64,000 bases of DNA from an uncultured Lachnospiraceae bacterium. Lineage in GTDB: Bacteria; Bacillota; Clostridia; Lachnospirales; Lachnospiraceae. Position 1 is the stretch's first letter. Each line of letters begins with the position of its first letter. The stretch is from NCBI GenBank assembly GCA_910587155.1, contig CAJULA010000004.1:62001-126000 (forward strand). The letters run 5' to 3'. Shown piece after piece: positions 33,301 through 42,300 of this stretch. The notes beneath the pieces were generated by a model. That model was not told the origin of the DNA. It did not search any database and saw only the letters and a program-made list of their open reading frames with translations. The position numbers and the translations under genes are program-made.

Positions 33301-34603
33301 AAAAGAAGCCCCGCGGGTTCGCTCCACTGCCATAGACAAAGTAATCTTTACGGAGGAAATGCGCAGGGACTATACGATCCTCTGTCCCCAGATGTCTCCC
33401 ATCCATTTCGAACTGCTGGAAACCGCCATCCGTTCCTGCGGTTATCATCTGGAAGTGCTGCCCAACGACAACCGGCACGCAGTCGATATGGGACTGAAAT
33501 ATGTGAATAATGACGCCTGTTATCCGTCTCTGATGGTCGTGGGCCAGATTATGGAGGCATTGCATTCCGGCCGTTATGATTTAAACAAAGTGGCTGTTAT
33601 CATAAGCCAGACCGGCGGCGGATGCCGTGCGACCAATTATATCGGCTTTATCCGCCGGGCACTGGAAAAAGCCGGTATGCAGCAGATCCCTGTCATTTCC
33701 ATGAACCTGGCCGGTATCGAAAGCAACCCCGGGTTTCGGATCAGCGGACGGCTGTTTGTCAGGGCCGCCTATGCCGCCGTACTGGGAGATATCTTTATGC
33801 GCTGCCTGTACCGCATGCGCCCTTATGAAAAAGAAGCCGGCGCCGCCGACGCCCTGCACCGCAGGTGGGCAGAGGAATGTAAACGTTTTCTGTCCGGCAG
33901 ACATACCTCATTCCTGCGTTTTGGCCGTCTCTGCCGGACTATCATCCGGGAATTTGACGCCCTGCCCATTACGGATGAACAAAAGCCCCGGGTCGGTATC
34001 GTGGGCGAGATTCTGGTAAAATTCATGCCGGCCGCCAACAATTATCTCGTAAAGCTGCTGGAAGCGGAGGGTGCGGAAGCGGTGGTGCCCGACCTGATGG
34101 ACTTTATGCTCTACTGTTTTTATAACCAGATATACAAGACAGAACATCTGGGGACCCCGAAAAAAGCGGCCCGCCTGTCAGACCTGGGCATCCGCCTCCT
34201 CACTTTTCTGCGCAGTCCCGCCGCCCGGGCCTTTGAAAAAAGCAGGCACTTTACGCCGCCTGCCGATATCCATGATCTGGTCTCCTATGCCCGGCCGATC
34301 GTTTCCCTGGGGAATCAGACCGGAGAAGGGTGGTTTCTCACCGGTGAGATGATGGAACTGATCCACAGCGGCGTAAACAATATCGTATGTACCCAGCCGT
34401 TTGGCTGCCTGCCCAATCATGTCGTGGGAAAAGGTGTGATCAAAGAACTGCGCCGCCGCTATCCCATGTCCAATATTGTGGCGATTGATTACGATCCCGG
34501 CGCCAGCGAAGTCAACCAGCTGAACCGGATCAAACTGATGTTGTCCACTGCCTGGAAAAACCTGAAAAAAGAAAAGGAACCGGAAGATAAAAAAAGAGCC
34601 TGA
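30329..34603 (+). CDS. Giant acyl-CoA dehydratase activase-related protein (two ASKHA ATPase domains, DUF2229, dehydratase-like C-terminus)
   Basis: A 1424-residue cytoplasmic protein. Two BadF/HgdC-type ATPase domains start at LGIDIGSTTVKIAIL (residues 8-22) and LGIDAGSTTTKIALV (about 325-340). Each has a glycine-rich cluster-ligand loop: CAGGTGSFIDQ and CSSGCGSFIETF, with the Cys that in HgdC-type activators holds a [4Fe-4S] cluster between subunits. A Cys-rich segment CRGCTNNCRL follows at about 612, then a DUF2229-type domain (ESIPSESECYPAKLAHGH) and a C-terminal part like 2-hydroxyacyl-CoA dehydratase subunits. Family members are widespread in Clostridia but their substrate is not established. 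No separate dehydratase gene adjoins it, so it may be self-contained. Confidence 0.88.
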   Translation: MNNSRYYLGIDIGSTTVKIAILDGSHAILFSDYKRHFANIRETLSDLLQEAYTELGNITLHPVITGSGGLALAGHLQLPFVQEVIAVASSLETFAPRTDVAIELGGEDAKIIYFENGNVEQRMNGICAGGTGSFIDQMASLLQTDASGLNEYAKNYQSLYTIAARCGVFAKSDIQPLINDGATKEDLAASIFQAVVNQTISGLACGKPIRGHVAFLGGPLHFLTQLKAAFIRTLKLDEEHIIDADNSHLFAAIGSALNYREDNVCALEEIMEKLSGDLKLEFEVERMEPLFGSEEEYQEFCRRHESHRVATASLSDYSGRCYLGIDAGSTTTKIALVGEDGSLLYSFYSGNNGSPLKTAINAINAIKDIYAKLPRGVRIARSCSTGYGESLMKAAFLLDDGEVETVAHYYAAAFFNPYVDCILDIGGQDMKCIKIKNNTVDSVQLNEACSSGCGSFIETFAKSLNYSVEDFAREALFAEHPIDLGTRCTVFMNSKVKQAQKEGAQVADISAGLAYSVIKNALFKVIKVSDASELGRHIVVQGGTFYNDAVLRSFEKIADCQAIRPDIAGIMGAFGAALIAREHFQADESYRTTMLPIDRIGTLQFETSMAKCRGCTNNCRLTINRFTGGRQYISGNRCERGIGKKKNENNVPNLFDYKLKRIFDYEPLTADNAPRGKVGIPRVLNMYENYPFWFTFFTRLGYEVVLSPISNRKIYELGIESIPSESECYPAKLAHGHVTWLLRHQIPFIFYPAIFYERNEFEEANNHYNCPIVTSYSENIKNNIDEIGQGSVTFRNPFLSFTSLHTVTSALIREFADIPADEISAAAAAAWQEQEHAREDMRKKGEETLRYLKESGRRGIVLAGRPYHIDPEIHHGIPELITGYGIAVLTEDSVSHLGRPERPLIVSDQWMYHSRLYAAASYVRTVSNLDLIQLNSFGCGLDAVTTDQVNDILSGSGKIYTCLKIDEVNNLGAARIRIRSLLSALRVREQKKEAPRVRSTAIDKVIFTEEMRRDYTILCPQMSPIHFELLETAIRSCGYHLEVLPNDNRHAVDMGLKYVNNDACYPSLMVVGQIMEALHSGRYDLNKVAVIISQTGGGCRATNYIGFIRRALEKAGMQQIPVISMNLAGIESNPGFRISGRLFVRAAYAAVLGDIFMRCLYRMRPYEKEAGAADALHRRWAEECKRFLSGRHTSFLRFGRLCRTIIREFDALPITDEQKPRVGIVGEILVKFMPAANNYLVKLLEAEGAEAVVPDLMDFMLYCFYNQIYKTEHLGTPKKAARLSDLGIRLLTFLRSPAARAFEKSRHFTPPADIHDLVSYARPIVSLGNQTGEGWFLTGEMMELIHSGVNNIVCTQPFGCLPNHVVGKGVIKELRRRYPMSNIVAIDYDPGASEVNQLNRIKLMLSTAWKNLKKEKEPEDKKRA

Positions 34604-34648
34604 GGCTGCATAAGCAGTCGGCACATAAACGACGCAATCCCCCTTTAC

Positions 34649-34687
34649 CGGCTTTGCCAACCGCCTGGCGGCGGCAAAGCCGATTTC
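34649..34687. terminator. Bidirectional hairpin between convergent genes
   Basis: Arms CGGCTTTGCC and GGCAAAGCCG pair perfectly. It lies between the 3' ends of the activase-like gene and the DUF4179 gene. The following T tract is short, so its strength is uncertain. Confidence 0.5.
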
Positions 34688-34698
34688 CTGGTACAGGC

Positions 34699-35880
34699 TT
34701 ATCCGATTTGAATTTCCTTCGCAATCACCGCCCTGTCAGCAGCACTGCTGTGCATCCCTTCCTTCTCCATTTGAATCCAGTCGTCCATATTGTCAAAAAT
34801 AAAGAGATGCAGTGTTTTGATTTCTTTCCCCTGAACGGCAAATCCCGCCCAGCCGGCCATCTCCATATCCGGATAAAGCATTTCCCCATCCTGATTAAAC
34901 AGGATTGTCTGACAGGGTTCATAAGACCACCCGAGAATCTCAAACATTTCTGCGTCTGTCATATCAGGATCTTTGGAGAGCAGTTTTTCCCTTCTGTCAT
35001 CTGTCAGTTCTCTCTGTTTTCCCGGCGTTGTCGTATGAACGATAACCTGATACGGAGAGATCACTACATAATCAAGCGTAATATTCCCCTTCTTCTCTCC
35101 CACTTCGATTTTCTTTACGTCTGCCCCGTTCACCGCAAACGGAATGGTAAGATCCCAGCTGCCATCCGTCCAGTGGGACGCAGATATATCCTCGCCGTCA
35201 AGCATCCTGTCATCGTCGTAGCCAAGACCTGTTATGTGCAGAGAAAGCTCACCGCTGTCCGCAATTTGCTCCGCAAGGTTCATTTTGAGCAACCCTGCAA
35301 AGGTGTGACTGTCAATCACCTTTCCGTCAAATGTATTTTTGAGATACTCCGGGGAATTCCCACCGATACTCCATGTCCCGCTGATATAAAATCCCGCGGC
35401 CGTCTGCTCGTCTGCGACGCTACTCCCCGTATCATATTTCGGAATATGCGTAAAATCCGCCTCCTGCGCTTCGATATCCACCGTAAGAAAAACGGAATAT
35501 CCATCACAGTAGACTTCCGATGCCGTCAGTGTGATTCCCTTGTCGGATACTGAATAATCGGCCGTATCGAGATTGCCCGCATGGTCCTCATTCGTCAGAA
35601 CAGTGCCCTTATCCTTATAATCGCCGGAAAAGGTTACCTCATCCTCAACCTTTTCAAAAATTTTTCCAATCAGTGGAATCTTTGCTGCAAGCACCGGATT
35701 CAAACGGCCCAGTCCGAGTGTTCCCATAACGGCAATTGCCATTGCCGCCGCGATAACTTTTCCAGTCTTATATGTTTTCTTCATTTTGCCCTTCCTTCTT
35801 TTGCGTACCAAAATTTCTCTGTCACTGATTTCAGGGGCAAGGGCCTGCTTTAAGATCTGATCCAACTTTTCATCTGTCAT
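34699..35880 (-). CDS. DUF4179-domain membrane protein, probable anti-sigma factor
   Basis: A 393-residue protein with a short cytoplasmic N-terminus (residues 1-35, basic MKKTYKTGK), one membrane segment (about 37-58) and a large outer domain rich in beta strands. This layout fits the DUF4179 family, which is usually coupled to an ECF sigma factor. Its start overlaps the end of the sigma gene by 11 bases, with GGAGG upstream, so production of both is coupled. It would bind the sigma factor inside and sense an unknown signal outside. The cytoplasmic part is shorter than in zinc-binding anti-sigma domains, so the binding mode is inferred. Confidence 0.82.
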   Translation of the reverse strand: MTDEKLDQILKQALAPEISDREILVRKRRKGKMKKTYKTGKVIAAAMAIAVMGTLGLGRLNPVLAAKIPLIGKIFEKVEDEVTFSGDYKDKGTVLTNEDHAGNLDTADYSVSDKGITLTASEVYCDGYSVFLTVDIEAQEADFTHIPKYDTGSSVADEQTAAGFYISGTWSIGGNSPEYLKNTFDGKVIDSHTFAGLLKMNLAEQIADSGELSLHITGLGYDDDRMLDGEDISASHWTDGSWDLTIPFAVNGADVKKIEVGEKKGNITLDYVVISPYQVIVHTTTPGKQRELTDDRREKLLSKDPDMTDAEMFEILGWSYEPCQTILFNQDGEMLYPDMEMAGWAGFAVQGKEIKTLHLFIFDNMDDWIQMEKEGMHSSAADRAVIAKEIQIG

Positions 35881-36409
35881 ATCCTATCGCCTCCAATTTT
35901 TCCTTTAACTGCTTCTTTGCATTTCGCATGCGGCTCTTGACGGTTCCTTCCGGAAGCTTGAGAATCTCACCTATCTCTTTTATCTTCATATCCGCCGAAT
36001 AATATAAATAAATCGGTATCCTGTATTTCTCAGGCAGAGATGTAACCAATCCCTGAATCATATCTGCCTCATTTTTCTGCAATACAATATGTTCCGGCGA
36101 AGCCTCCCTGCCATGATCGGAAACTTCATATCCCTGGCCGGGCATTTCCTCCATACTGGCAGTCGGAACCAGTCTCATCCTGTTTGCATGCTTTTTCTTT
36201 TTGTTTTTCCACAGGAAAATGGAAATGGATAGGGCGTAACTCTTCGTATTTTGCATCGTGTCCAGTCTCTTTTTTTTCTCCAGCAGTTTCAGCATTGTGT
36301 CCTGATACAGTTCATCTCCGTCTTCTGCATCTCCGGCTGTCATCCGGCAAAACCGCAGAATATCCTTTCCAAACTTTTGGACAAACCGCTCGAATTCCTC
36401 ATGATTCAT
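35870..36409 (-). CDS. ECF-type RNA polymerase sigma factor
   Basis: A 179-residue sigma-70 factor with region 2 (FGKDILRFCRMTAGDAEDGDELYQDTMLKLL and KSYALSISIFLWKNKKKKH) and region 4 (LPEKYRIPIYLYYSADMKIKEIGEILKLPEGTVKSRM), joined by a short linker. It has no region 1.1 or 3. ATG 36409 is chosen because GGGGGA lies eight bases upstream; longer upstream ORF starts lack a site. It is paired with the DUF4179 protein. By analogy it should transcribe its own operon, but I did not find a recognisable ECF promoter. Confidence 0.9.
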   Translation of the reverse strand: MNHEEFERFVQKFGKDILRFCRMTAGDAEDGDELYQDTMLKLLEKKKRLDTMQNTKSYALSISIFLWKNKKKKHANRMRLVPTASMEEMPGQGYEVSDHGREASPEHIVLQKNEADMIQGLVTSLPEKYRIPIYLYYSADMKIKEIGEILKLPEGTVKSRMRNAKKQLKEKLEAIGYDR

Positions 36410-36504
36410 AGCAGGCATCCCCCTTCTTCTTTCAAGTCGACTTGCAAAGATTTGCCCTTGCATAGATATGTTGTCATGACTCTGGAAAAAGTTTTCAACT
36501 TGCA

Positions 36505-36532
36505 CAAAAATAGCCTTCCGAAATGGAAGGCT
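36505..36532 (-). terminator. Terminator after the AmmeMemoRadiSam module
   Basis: Arms AGCCTTCC and GGAAGGCT with a short loop are followed by ATTTTTG on the minus strand. It lies about 45 bases after the radical SAM stop. Confidence 0.75.
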
Positions 36533-36576
36533 TATTTTACATTTACACTTGTCCCCTCAGATACAGTTTCCGACAA

Positions 36577-37434
36577 TCAGCAGTTCCCCGGATACACATG
36601 GTGAAGATATTTTCCTGCCGTCTCCACAAGCTTGTGTAACTGTCCCACATCCGTGGCCTCCCGGTCAGTCATACGATAGCGCGGGAAAAAACGGGTGATA
36701 TGGAGCGGTATTTCCCGGTCAAGAGAGGCAATCCACAAGGCCTCCTCTTCCATCTCTTCCGTGCTGTCATTCTCTCCCGGTACGACCAGTGTGGTAAGCT
36801 CCACATGAGATGTCTTCAGCGCACGGATAATACAGTCCTTGACGGTTTCCAGACTGCCGCCCAGTTTCCTGTAGCCGCTTTCCCGGAATCCTTTCAGATC
36901 TATATTGACAGCGTCTGTCAGCGGCAGCAGGGCATCCAGAACATCAGGCGCCGCACAACCGTTTGTGACAAGCACATTTTTCATGCCACGCTCTCTGATC
37001 AGTCGTGCCGTGTCCCGCACATACTCCCAGCCAATCAATGGTTCATTATACGTATATGCCAGACCGATATTGCCCCTGTCTCTTAACGCCCATGCCCTCG
37101 CCGCCATCTCCCCGGGAGAAATCAAAACCCATTGATCGCTCTCTTCCCGGCATACATCCTCTCCCACCATAGAGATCTGGTAATTCTGGCAGAATGAACA
37201 GTTCAGATTGCATCCATAACTCCCTGCAGATAATATCATACTGCCCGGATAAAATCTGCGCAACGGTTTTTTCTCTACGGGATCCAGCGCCAGGGCCGTG
37301 ATCCGCCCATAATTCTCACACACAATGACGCCATTGTCATTTTTTCTCGCCCTGCACCTTCCACGCTGGCCCGGCTCCAGGCTGCAATGGTGCATACATA
37401 CCTGGCAGGTTATCTGTTTCTCCCGGTTTTGCAT
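36577..37434 (-). CDS. amrS: AmmeMemoRadiSam system radical SAM enzyme
   Basis: A 285-residue radical SAM protein. The [4Fe-4S]-SAM motif is C75-x3-C79-x2-C82 in YGCNLNCSFCQN. The N-terminus carries four more cysteines (C10, C13, C17, C27) that may hold a second metal or cluster. The TYNEPLIGWEYVRDTARL segment and VDAVNIDLKGF stretch belong to this group, which resembles pyruvate-formate-lyase activating enzyme. The partner proteins B and A are fused in the gene directly upstream, 70 bases away. The system reaction is not established; genomics-based proposals favour chemistry on a nucleobase or other aromatic ring. Confidence 0.9.
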   Translation of the reverse strand: MQNREKQITCQVCMHHCSLEPGQRGRCRARKNDNGVIVCENYGRITALALDPVEKKPLRRFYPGSMILSAGSYGCNLNCSFCQNYQISMVGEDVCREESDQWVLISPGEMAARAWALRDRGNIGLAYTYNEPLIGWEYVRDTARLIRERGMKNVLVTNGCAAPDVLDALLPLTDAVNIDLKGFRESGYRKLGGSLETVKDCIIRALKTSHVELTTLVVPGENDSTEEMEEEALWIASLDREIPLHITRFFPRYRMTDREATDVGQLHKLVETAGKYLHHVYPGNC

Positions 37435-37503
37435 CTTCCCTCCCTGCGCCGCCGCGCTGCCTGATACGACTGCTTCACCGCTGCGCTCCCCGGCTAATTT
37501 CCA

Positions 37504-38889
37504 TTATATGTGCCGTACTACTTCAAAACGTTCCAGTTCCACACTCTCCCTCTCTCCGATACCTGCCTTCTGTCTGGCAATGGCAATCTGCTCCTCCACG
37601 GTGTCCACACCGTCCAGATTGGGAAGCAGCAGACCGCGTCTGTGCCCTTTCGTCACGATCACACCATACCGCCGCACATCCAGCTGTGCAGTGGAAGTGA
37701 TCGTTTCCGGCTCTCCCAGTACATCCACGCTGATGGTCAGCCGTTCCAGCTCCTCTTCCCTGACAGGTGCAAATCTCGGATCCTGTGTGGAAGCACTGAC
37801 GGCATTGTGGATGATCTCCTCCGCAATACATGCCTGCACCGGACGGATCGTCCCGATGCAGCCCCGCAGCCTGCCGTCTTCCTTGATGGAAACAAAAACC
37901 CCCGCACGCCGGTCATACATTTCTCCCGGCAATCCGTCAGGTACTTCCGTGTGCGTGCCTGTACAGATATGATTCTCAATCGTCCTGCGCGCCAGACGCA
38001 CATAAGCATCCTCTGTTTCCCTCTGTTTCCGTATCCGTTCTCTCTCCCTGCACTCCCGTATCTCCCTGAATCTGCGTCCGGCATCCTCCCCTTTTACCTC
38101 ATATTCACAAATCCCATATCCCACGCCAAAGGGGCCTTCATAGGAGAGCATCCGGGATGTGACTGCCATACCGTCCAAGGCACCGGCCATAATCACAAAA
38201 GAGCGGTGTCCGCACTCTCCCGCCTTCTCACAAAAATCCTCTGGAAAATCAAGCAACTCCCCGAAGTCTCCTCTGCGCATCACTTCCATGAGCCTGCTGT
38301 CATAGGCAGGCCCTTCTTCACGATAACCGTAAGGCCCATCCTCTTTTAGTCGGTGGGACAGATCGCCGCTCGCAATGACCACTGTCTTTTTGCCCAGTTG
38401 TTCCGCCGTCTGCCGGATATACTGCCCCAATTCATAATGTCGGACAAAGGGCAGGCCGGAAAGTCCGATTCTGACCAGCCGGTACTCCTTCAGAAAACGG
38501 TTTACAAAATACAGCGGTACCATCGTCCCATGATCCAGTCTCTTCTCCCGCTCTCCCTGCGTCCCGGCAGGAAATCCCTGTTCCCGGGCCAGAAAGCAGA
38601 GCCTGTCCACAAACTCCACATCATAGCGGACTTCCATTTCCACATCTCCCGCACGGAATTGCCCGAAATCGCCGACTGCCCCTTTGCCGGGCGAAACAGA
38701 AAAGTAATCCGCATACATAATCTGGTGAGGTGAAAGCAGAACGATGGTCTCCGGCCGCTCTGCCGCGATCTTCTCTGCGACTTCTTCATACGCATCTATC
38801 GTCTTTTGTATCTGTCCCTCTTCCCCTCTGCCTATCTCTGGTATGATCAGGGGCGGATGAGGGAGCATAAATGCTGCTGTAATACCCAT
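37504..38889 (-). CDS. AmmeMemoRadiSam proteins B and A fused (MEMO/LigB-like plus AMMECR1 domain)
   Basis: A 461-residue fusion. Residues 1-265 are a class III extradiol-dioxygenase-like MEMO domain with metal ligands in P10-H-P-P, SPH55, LDH120GTMVPL and SGDLSH179. A charged helix (about 266-295) links it to the AMMECR1 domain (about 295-461), which has VFVSIKEDGRLRGCIGTIRP and ASTQDPRFAPV. In many species the two domains are separate genes. The start has AAGGAGG four bases upstream of the ATG and a good promoter. The natural substrate is not known. Confidence 0.92.
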   Translation of the reverse strand: MGITAAFMLPHPPLIIPEIGRGEEGQIQKTIDAYEEVAEKIAAERPETIVLLSPHQIMYADYFSVSPGKGAVGDFGQFRAGDVEMEVRYDVEFVDRLCFLAREQGFPAGTQGEREKRLDHGTMVPLYFVNRFLKEYRLVRIGLSGLPFVRHYELGQYIRQTAEQLGKKTVVIASGDLSHRLKEDGPYGYREEGPAYDSRLMEVMRRGDFGELLDFPEDFCEKAGECGHRSFVIMAGALDGMAVTSRMLSYEGPFGVGYGICEYEVKGEDAGRRFREIRECRERERIRKQRETEDAYVRLARRTIENHICTGTHTEVPDGLPGEMYDRRAGVFVSIKEDGRLRGCIGTIRPVQACIAEEIIHNAVSASTQDPRFAPVREEELERLTISVDVLGEPETITSTAQLDVRRYGVIVTKGHRRGLLLPNLDGVDTVEEQIAIARQKAGIGERESVELERFEVVRHI

Positions 38890-38915
38890 GGTTTCCTCCT
38901 TAATACTTTAGTAAT

Positions 38916-38944
38916 ATTATAGTAGAAAAAGGCTGTTTTATCAA
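38916..38944 (-). promoter_or_regulatory. Promoter of the AmmeMemoRadiSam operon
   Basis: TTGATA and a perfect TATAAT are separated by 17 bases on the minus strand, with the -10 about 26 bases upstream of the ATG. Confidence 0.75.
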
Positions 38945-39037
38945 TCAGAACCGATCCCTGTCACTCCTCTCCTCCTGCGCCGGGACAGACTGTGCGATTG
39001 TCAGTTGTAAGTTTTTGAATAAATTTGTAAAAACCTC

Positions 39038-39066
39038 TTGATTATCTTCAGAAAACAGGTTATAAT
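39038..39066 (+). promoter_or_regulatory. Promoter of tRNA-Pro
   Basis: TTGATT and a perfect TATAAT are separated by 17 bases, and the -10 ends 27 bases before the tRNA. Confidence 0.75.
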
Positions 39067-39093
39067 ATCAGAGTTGCCGGATATAAGGCATAG

Positions 39094-39168
39094 CGGGGTG
39101 TGGCTCAGTTTGGTTAGAGCGCCGTCTTAGGGAGGCGGAGGCCGCAAGTTCGAATCTTGTCACTCCGA
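39094..39168 (+). tRNA. tRNA-Pro(AGG)
   Basis: A 75-base cloverleaf. Acceptor arms CGGGGTG and CACTCCG pair with one G-U; the C1 start is typical of tRNA-Pro. The anticodon loop is TTAGGGA, giving anticodon AGG with G37. The T arm has AAGTTCGAATCTT. No CCA is encoded. It is a single-tRNA unit with its own promoter and terminator. Confidence 0.93.
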
Positions 39169-39208
39169 TTTTTACAAGTTGAATCAAGACAGACAGAATT
39201 TATTTTGG

Positions 39209-39245
39209 ATACACTCTTACAGGATACAGAGAGTGTATTTTTTTT
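39209..39245 (+). terminator. tRNA-Pro terminator
   Basis: Arms ATACACTC and GAGTGTAT are followed by a run of eight T. Confidence 0.85.
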
Positions 39246-39288
39246 ATGATTATCCTTGTCGCAAAGAGCAACCCTGTCCTCTTTGGCC

Positions 39289-39323
39289 GCAGAGGCGTCC
39301 CGGCAAAACCGGAACGCCTCTGC
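39289..39323 (-). terminator. Strong hairpin after lacZ
   Basis: Ten-base arms GCAGAGGCGT and ACGCCTCTGC continue, after one mismatch, into CCGG/CCGG. There is no T run, so it may be a factor-dependent terminator or an mRNA-stabilising stem. Confidence 0.45.
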
Positions 39324-39329
39324 CTGGCT

Positions 39330-42300
39330 CTATAACCCTCGCAGGGCAAAGGAAAAGGTCATTGGTCTTGAAGTATCCAGCAGATACTGATCGAGTGTCC
39401 TGGCGCCCCAGCTGTCATCGCCGCCCACACCCATCTGTGCCAGTGAGGCGCGGATCACCGTATAGTGAACCGGCGGAAGTTCATACCTGTGTTTTGCGGC
39501 TTCCAGTTCCTGCGGCATCCACGGAAGGGCCGAAAAATGCATCCCCTCACCGGTAAATAACAGACCATGCCCGTCCCTGTCCGTGATTTTGGCATAACGG
39601 ACTCCTGTGTGATTTCCACATTCCTGCGGGATCAGATAACGGGCCATCTGATCCCGGACACTTGTCTCATAGACACCCAGACGTACGCCCTGCATGCGAT
39701 CCGCATAGCTCTCTCCCGGTCCCATACCATACCATTCCATCCGGTCATAATCTGCCTTCATCCGCAGCAGCATCCCAAATTCCGGCATATCGCCAAGCTC
39801 CTTCACCGGATCATACATAAGCGTAGTACGGATCGTACCATCCGCGAAAGCCTCATAAACAACCGCACACCGGGCCGGCGGCGTAGTCGGAAGATAATAG
39901 GTAAACTTTATCTTCACTGAATGAGCGGTTTCTTCCACCTCATACCAGCCTCTTTCCGTCCAGCTTTTTTCTGCATCTGTGCCAGGCATATAGCAGGTAT
40001 TATATTCACTGGCAAGTTTCCACTGTCCATACCGCTGCGGCATCAGATTCCCCATGTCATTGTTGGTAGGTGCCCGGAAAAAATGGGGTCTGGGCATAGT
40101 GGCAATCATCTCCCGCCCGTCATAGACATAGGATACCAGGCCGCCCTGCGTTCCCGAAAACAGCGCCGTAAAATGTGCGCCCCGCACGCCCAGATTCATC
40201 CGGCCGCGGATCATCTGCGGTTTTTCCTGCCTGTCCGGCCGGCATCCTGCCAGTTCCTGGTAAAAGAAAAGCCGATCCTGATTGCTCTTTTCCTTTTCCG
40301 TAAAAATACATTCTCCGTAAGCGACCTCATGACCGCACCTTGCCCAGAGGGTATCCTCCCGCAGATGAAAAGACAGAGTGAGCGCATACTCCGCCCCTTT
40401 CGGAAGCGGTGGCAGGGGCAGCGTTACCTCCTCCTCGCAAAGAGGCGGAATGTCGGTCCACAGTTCTTTTTCGAGAAAATGTCTTCCGTTCTTTCTGATC
40501 ACCATCCTGCAGGCAAAATGACTCGTGGAAAGAAAGAGGTGCCGGTTTTTGATCCGGGCTTTCTGTGGCTTGCTGCCCTGCTCCATCTCAATTCTGATAT
40601 TCTGATAGTTATATTTGACTGCCGGCATCTTGGGGGTGGGACTTCTGTCACTCCCATACACAATACCGTTGCCGCTGAATTCATAGTCGGCAGGTCTGTC
40701 GTCAAAGTCTCCCCCATAGGCCTCGCACGGTTCTCCATAGCGGTTGACGGTCATGATGCTCTGATCAATATAATCCCACAAAAAACCGCCCTGATACAAT
40801 GGCTCCCGCTCCATCAGATCGGTATACAGGTTCATGCCTCCGCAGGAATTTCCCATGGCATGAGAATATTCACAGCAGATAAAGGGTTTGTCCCTGTGAT
40901 CTTTTAAAAACAGCTCGATCGCCTGCACCGAAGGATACATCTGCGATTCCATATCACTTGTTTTGTTATAGCGCCTGTCCTGAAAGACTCCCTCATAATG
41001 CACCGGGCGATCCGGATCCAGCCGTCTGAATTCTTCGGCCATTTCCCAGATCACCCTGCCGCCCAGTGATTCATTGCCACAGGACCAGATGAGGATGGAA
41101 GGATGATTCTTATCCCTCTCATAGCAGGAACGCACCCTGTCAAGCAGCATGGGCAGCCACTCCGCGCGGTCGCCCGGCAGCGCAGACGCCGGATCAGGCT
41201 CCTGCCCCGGCAGGGGCATCCATGTGCCATGCGTCTCCATATTGTTTTCCGCCAGCATATAGATTCCATATTTGTCACACATATGATACAAGCGCGTATG
41301 ATCCGGGTAATGGCAGGTACGGACGGCATTGATATTGTTCCGCTTCATCGTCACCACATCCTGCAGCGTCTCTTCCTCTGTCACCGCTCTTCCGTAGCGG
41401 GCGGAAAAATCATGTCTGTTTACCCCTTTCAGCTCAATCCGTCTGCCGTTTAACAAAATCAGACTGTCCCTGATCTCCACACTGCGAACGCCGACAGACT
41501 GCGGGATGACTTCCCATATTCTGCCGGTATCATCCTGCACTGACAGAACAAGCCGGTACAGATACGGATCTTCCGCACTCCAAAGTCTCGGCCGCTCTAT
41601 TTCCAGGGTAAGCACTGTCTCTTCCTTTTCTCCCGGCCCGGCTTTGCACGCTCCGATCATCTGCTTATCCTGAAAGAGCTGCGCCTGCAGCATGGTAAAA
41701 TGGCCTTTTGCAGATATCATAACATCTGCTTTCGTATAATCATCTTTCCCTCTTGTTCTGACCGTGAAGTCCTCCACATAATATGCCGGCCGCGTATACA
41801 AAAAAACATCCCTGTAAATTCCGGAAAACCGGAAAAAGTCCTGATCCTCACACCAGCTTCCGGAAGTCCATTTGATCACAGTCACCGCCAGTTTGTTGAT
41901 CCCTGATTTGATATAAGGCGTCAGATCAAATTCCGACGGCGTAAAAGAGTCCTCACTGTACCCCACATACTGCCCGTTCAGATAGAGGATCATACCGCTC
42001 TCCACCCCCTGGAAAGAGATCAGCACCGATCGTCCCTCCATCGCCTCCGGCACTTCAAAATATTTTACATAACAGGCGGTTGGATTAAAACGCTCCGGAA
42101 TTTCCCCCGGTACGATTTCTTCCCGGCCATCCCAGGGATACTGAATATTGACATACTGTGGCCTGTCATATCCCTGTAACTGGATATGCCCCGGCACCTG
42201 CACTTCCTCCCAATGGCTGCAATCCGTTTCTTCCTTCTCATAGCCTGCCGGAATTTCGGAAAGATTTTCCGCATAAGCCATCTTCCACATGCCGTTGAGC

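Noticed and set aside
31394..33565. A 723-residue open frame on the minus strand opposite the activase-like gene
   Set aside because: It is antisense to a gene with clear domains, has no ribosome site or family similarity, and is a frame shadow produced by codon bias.
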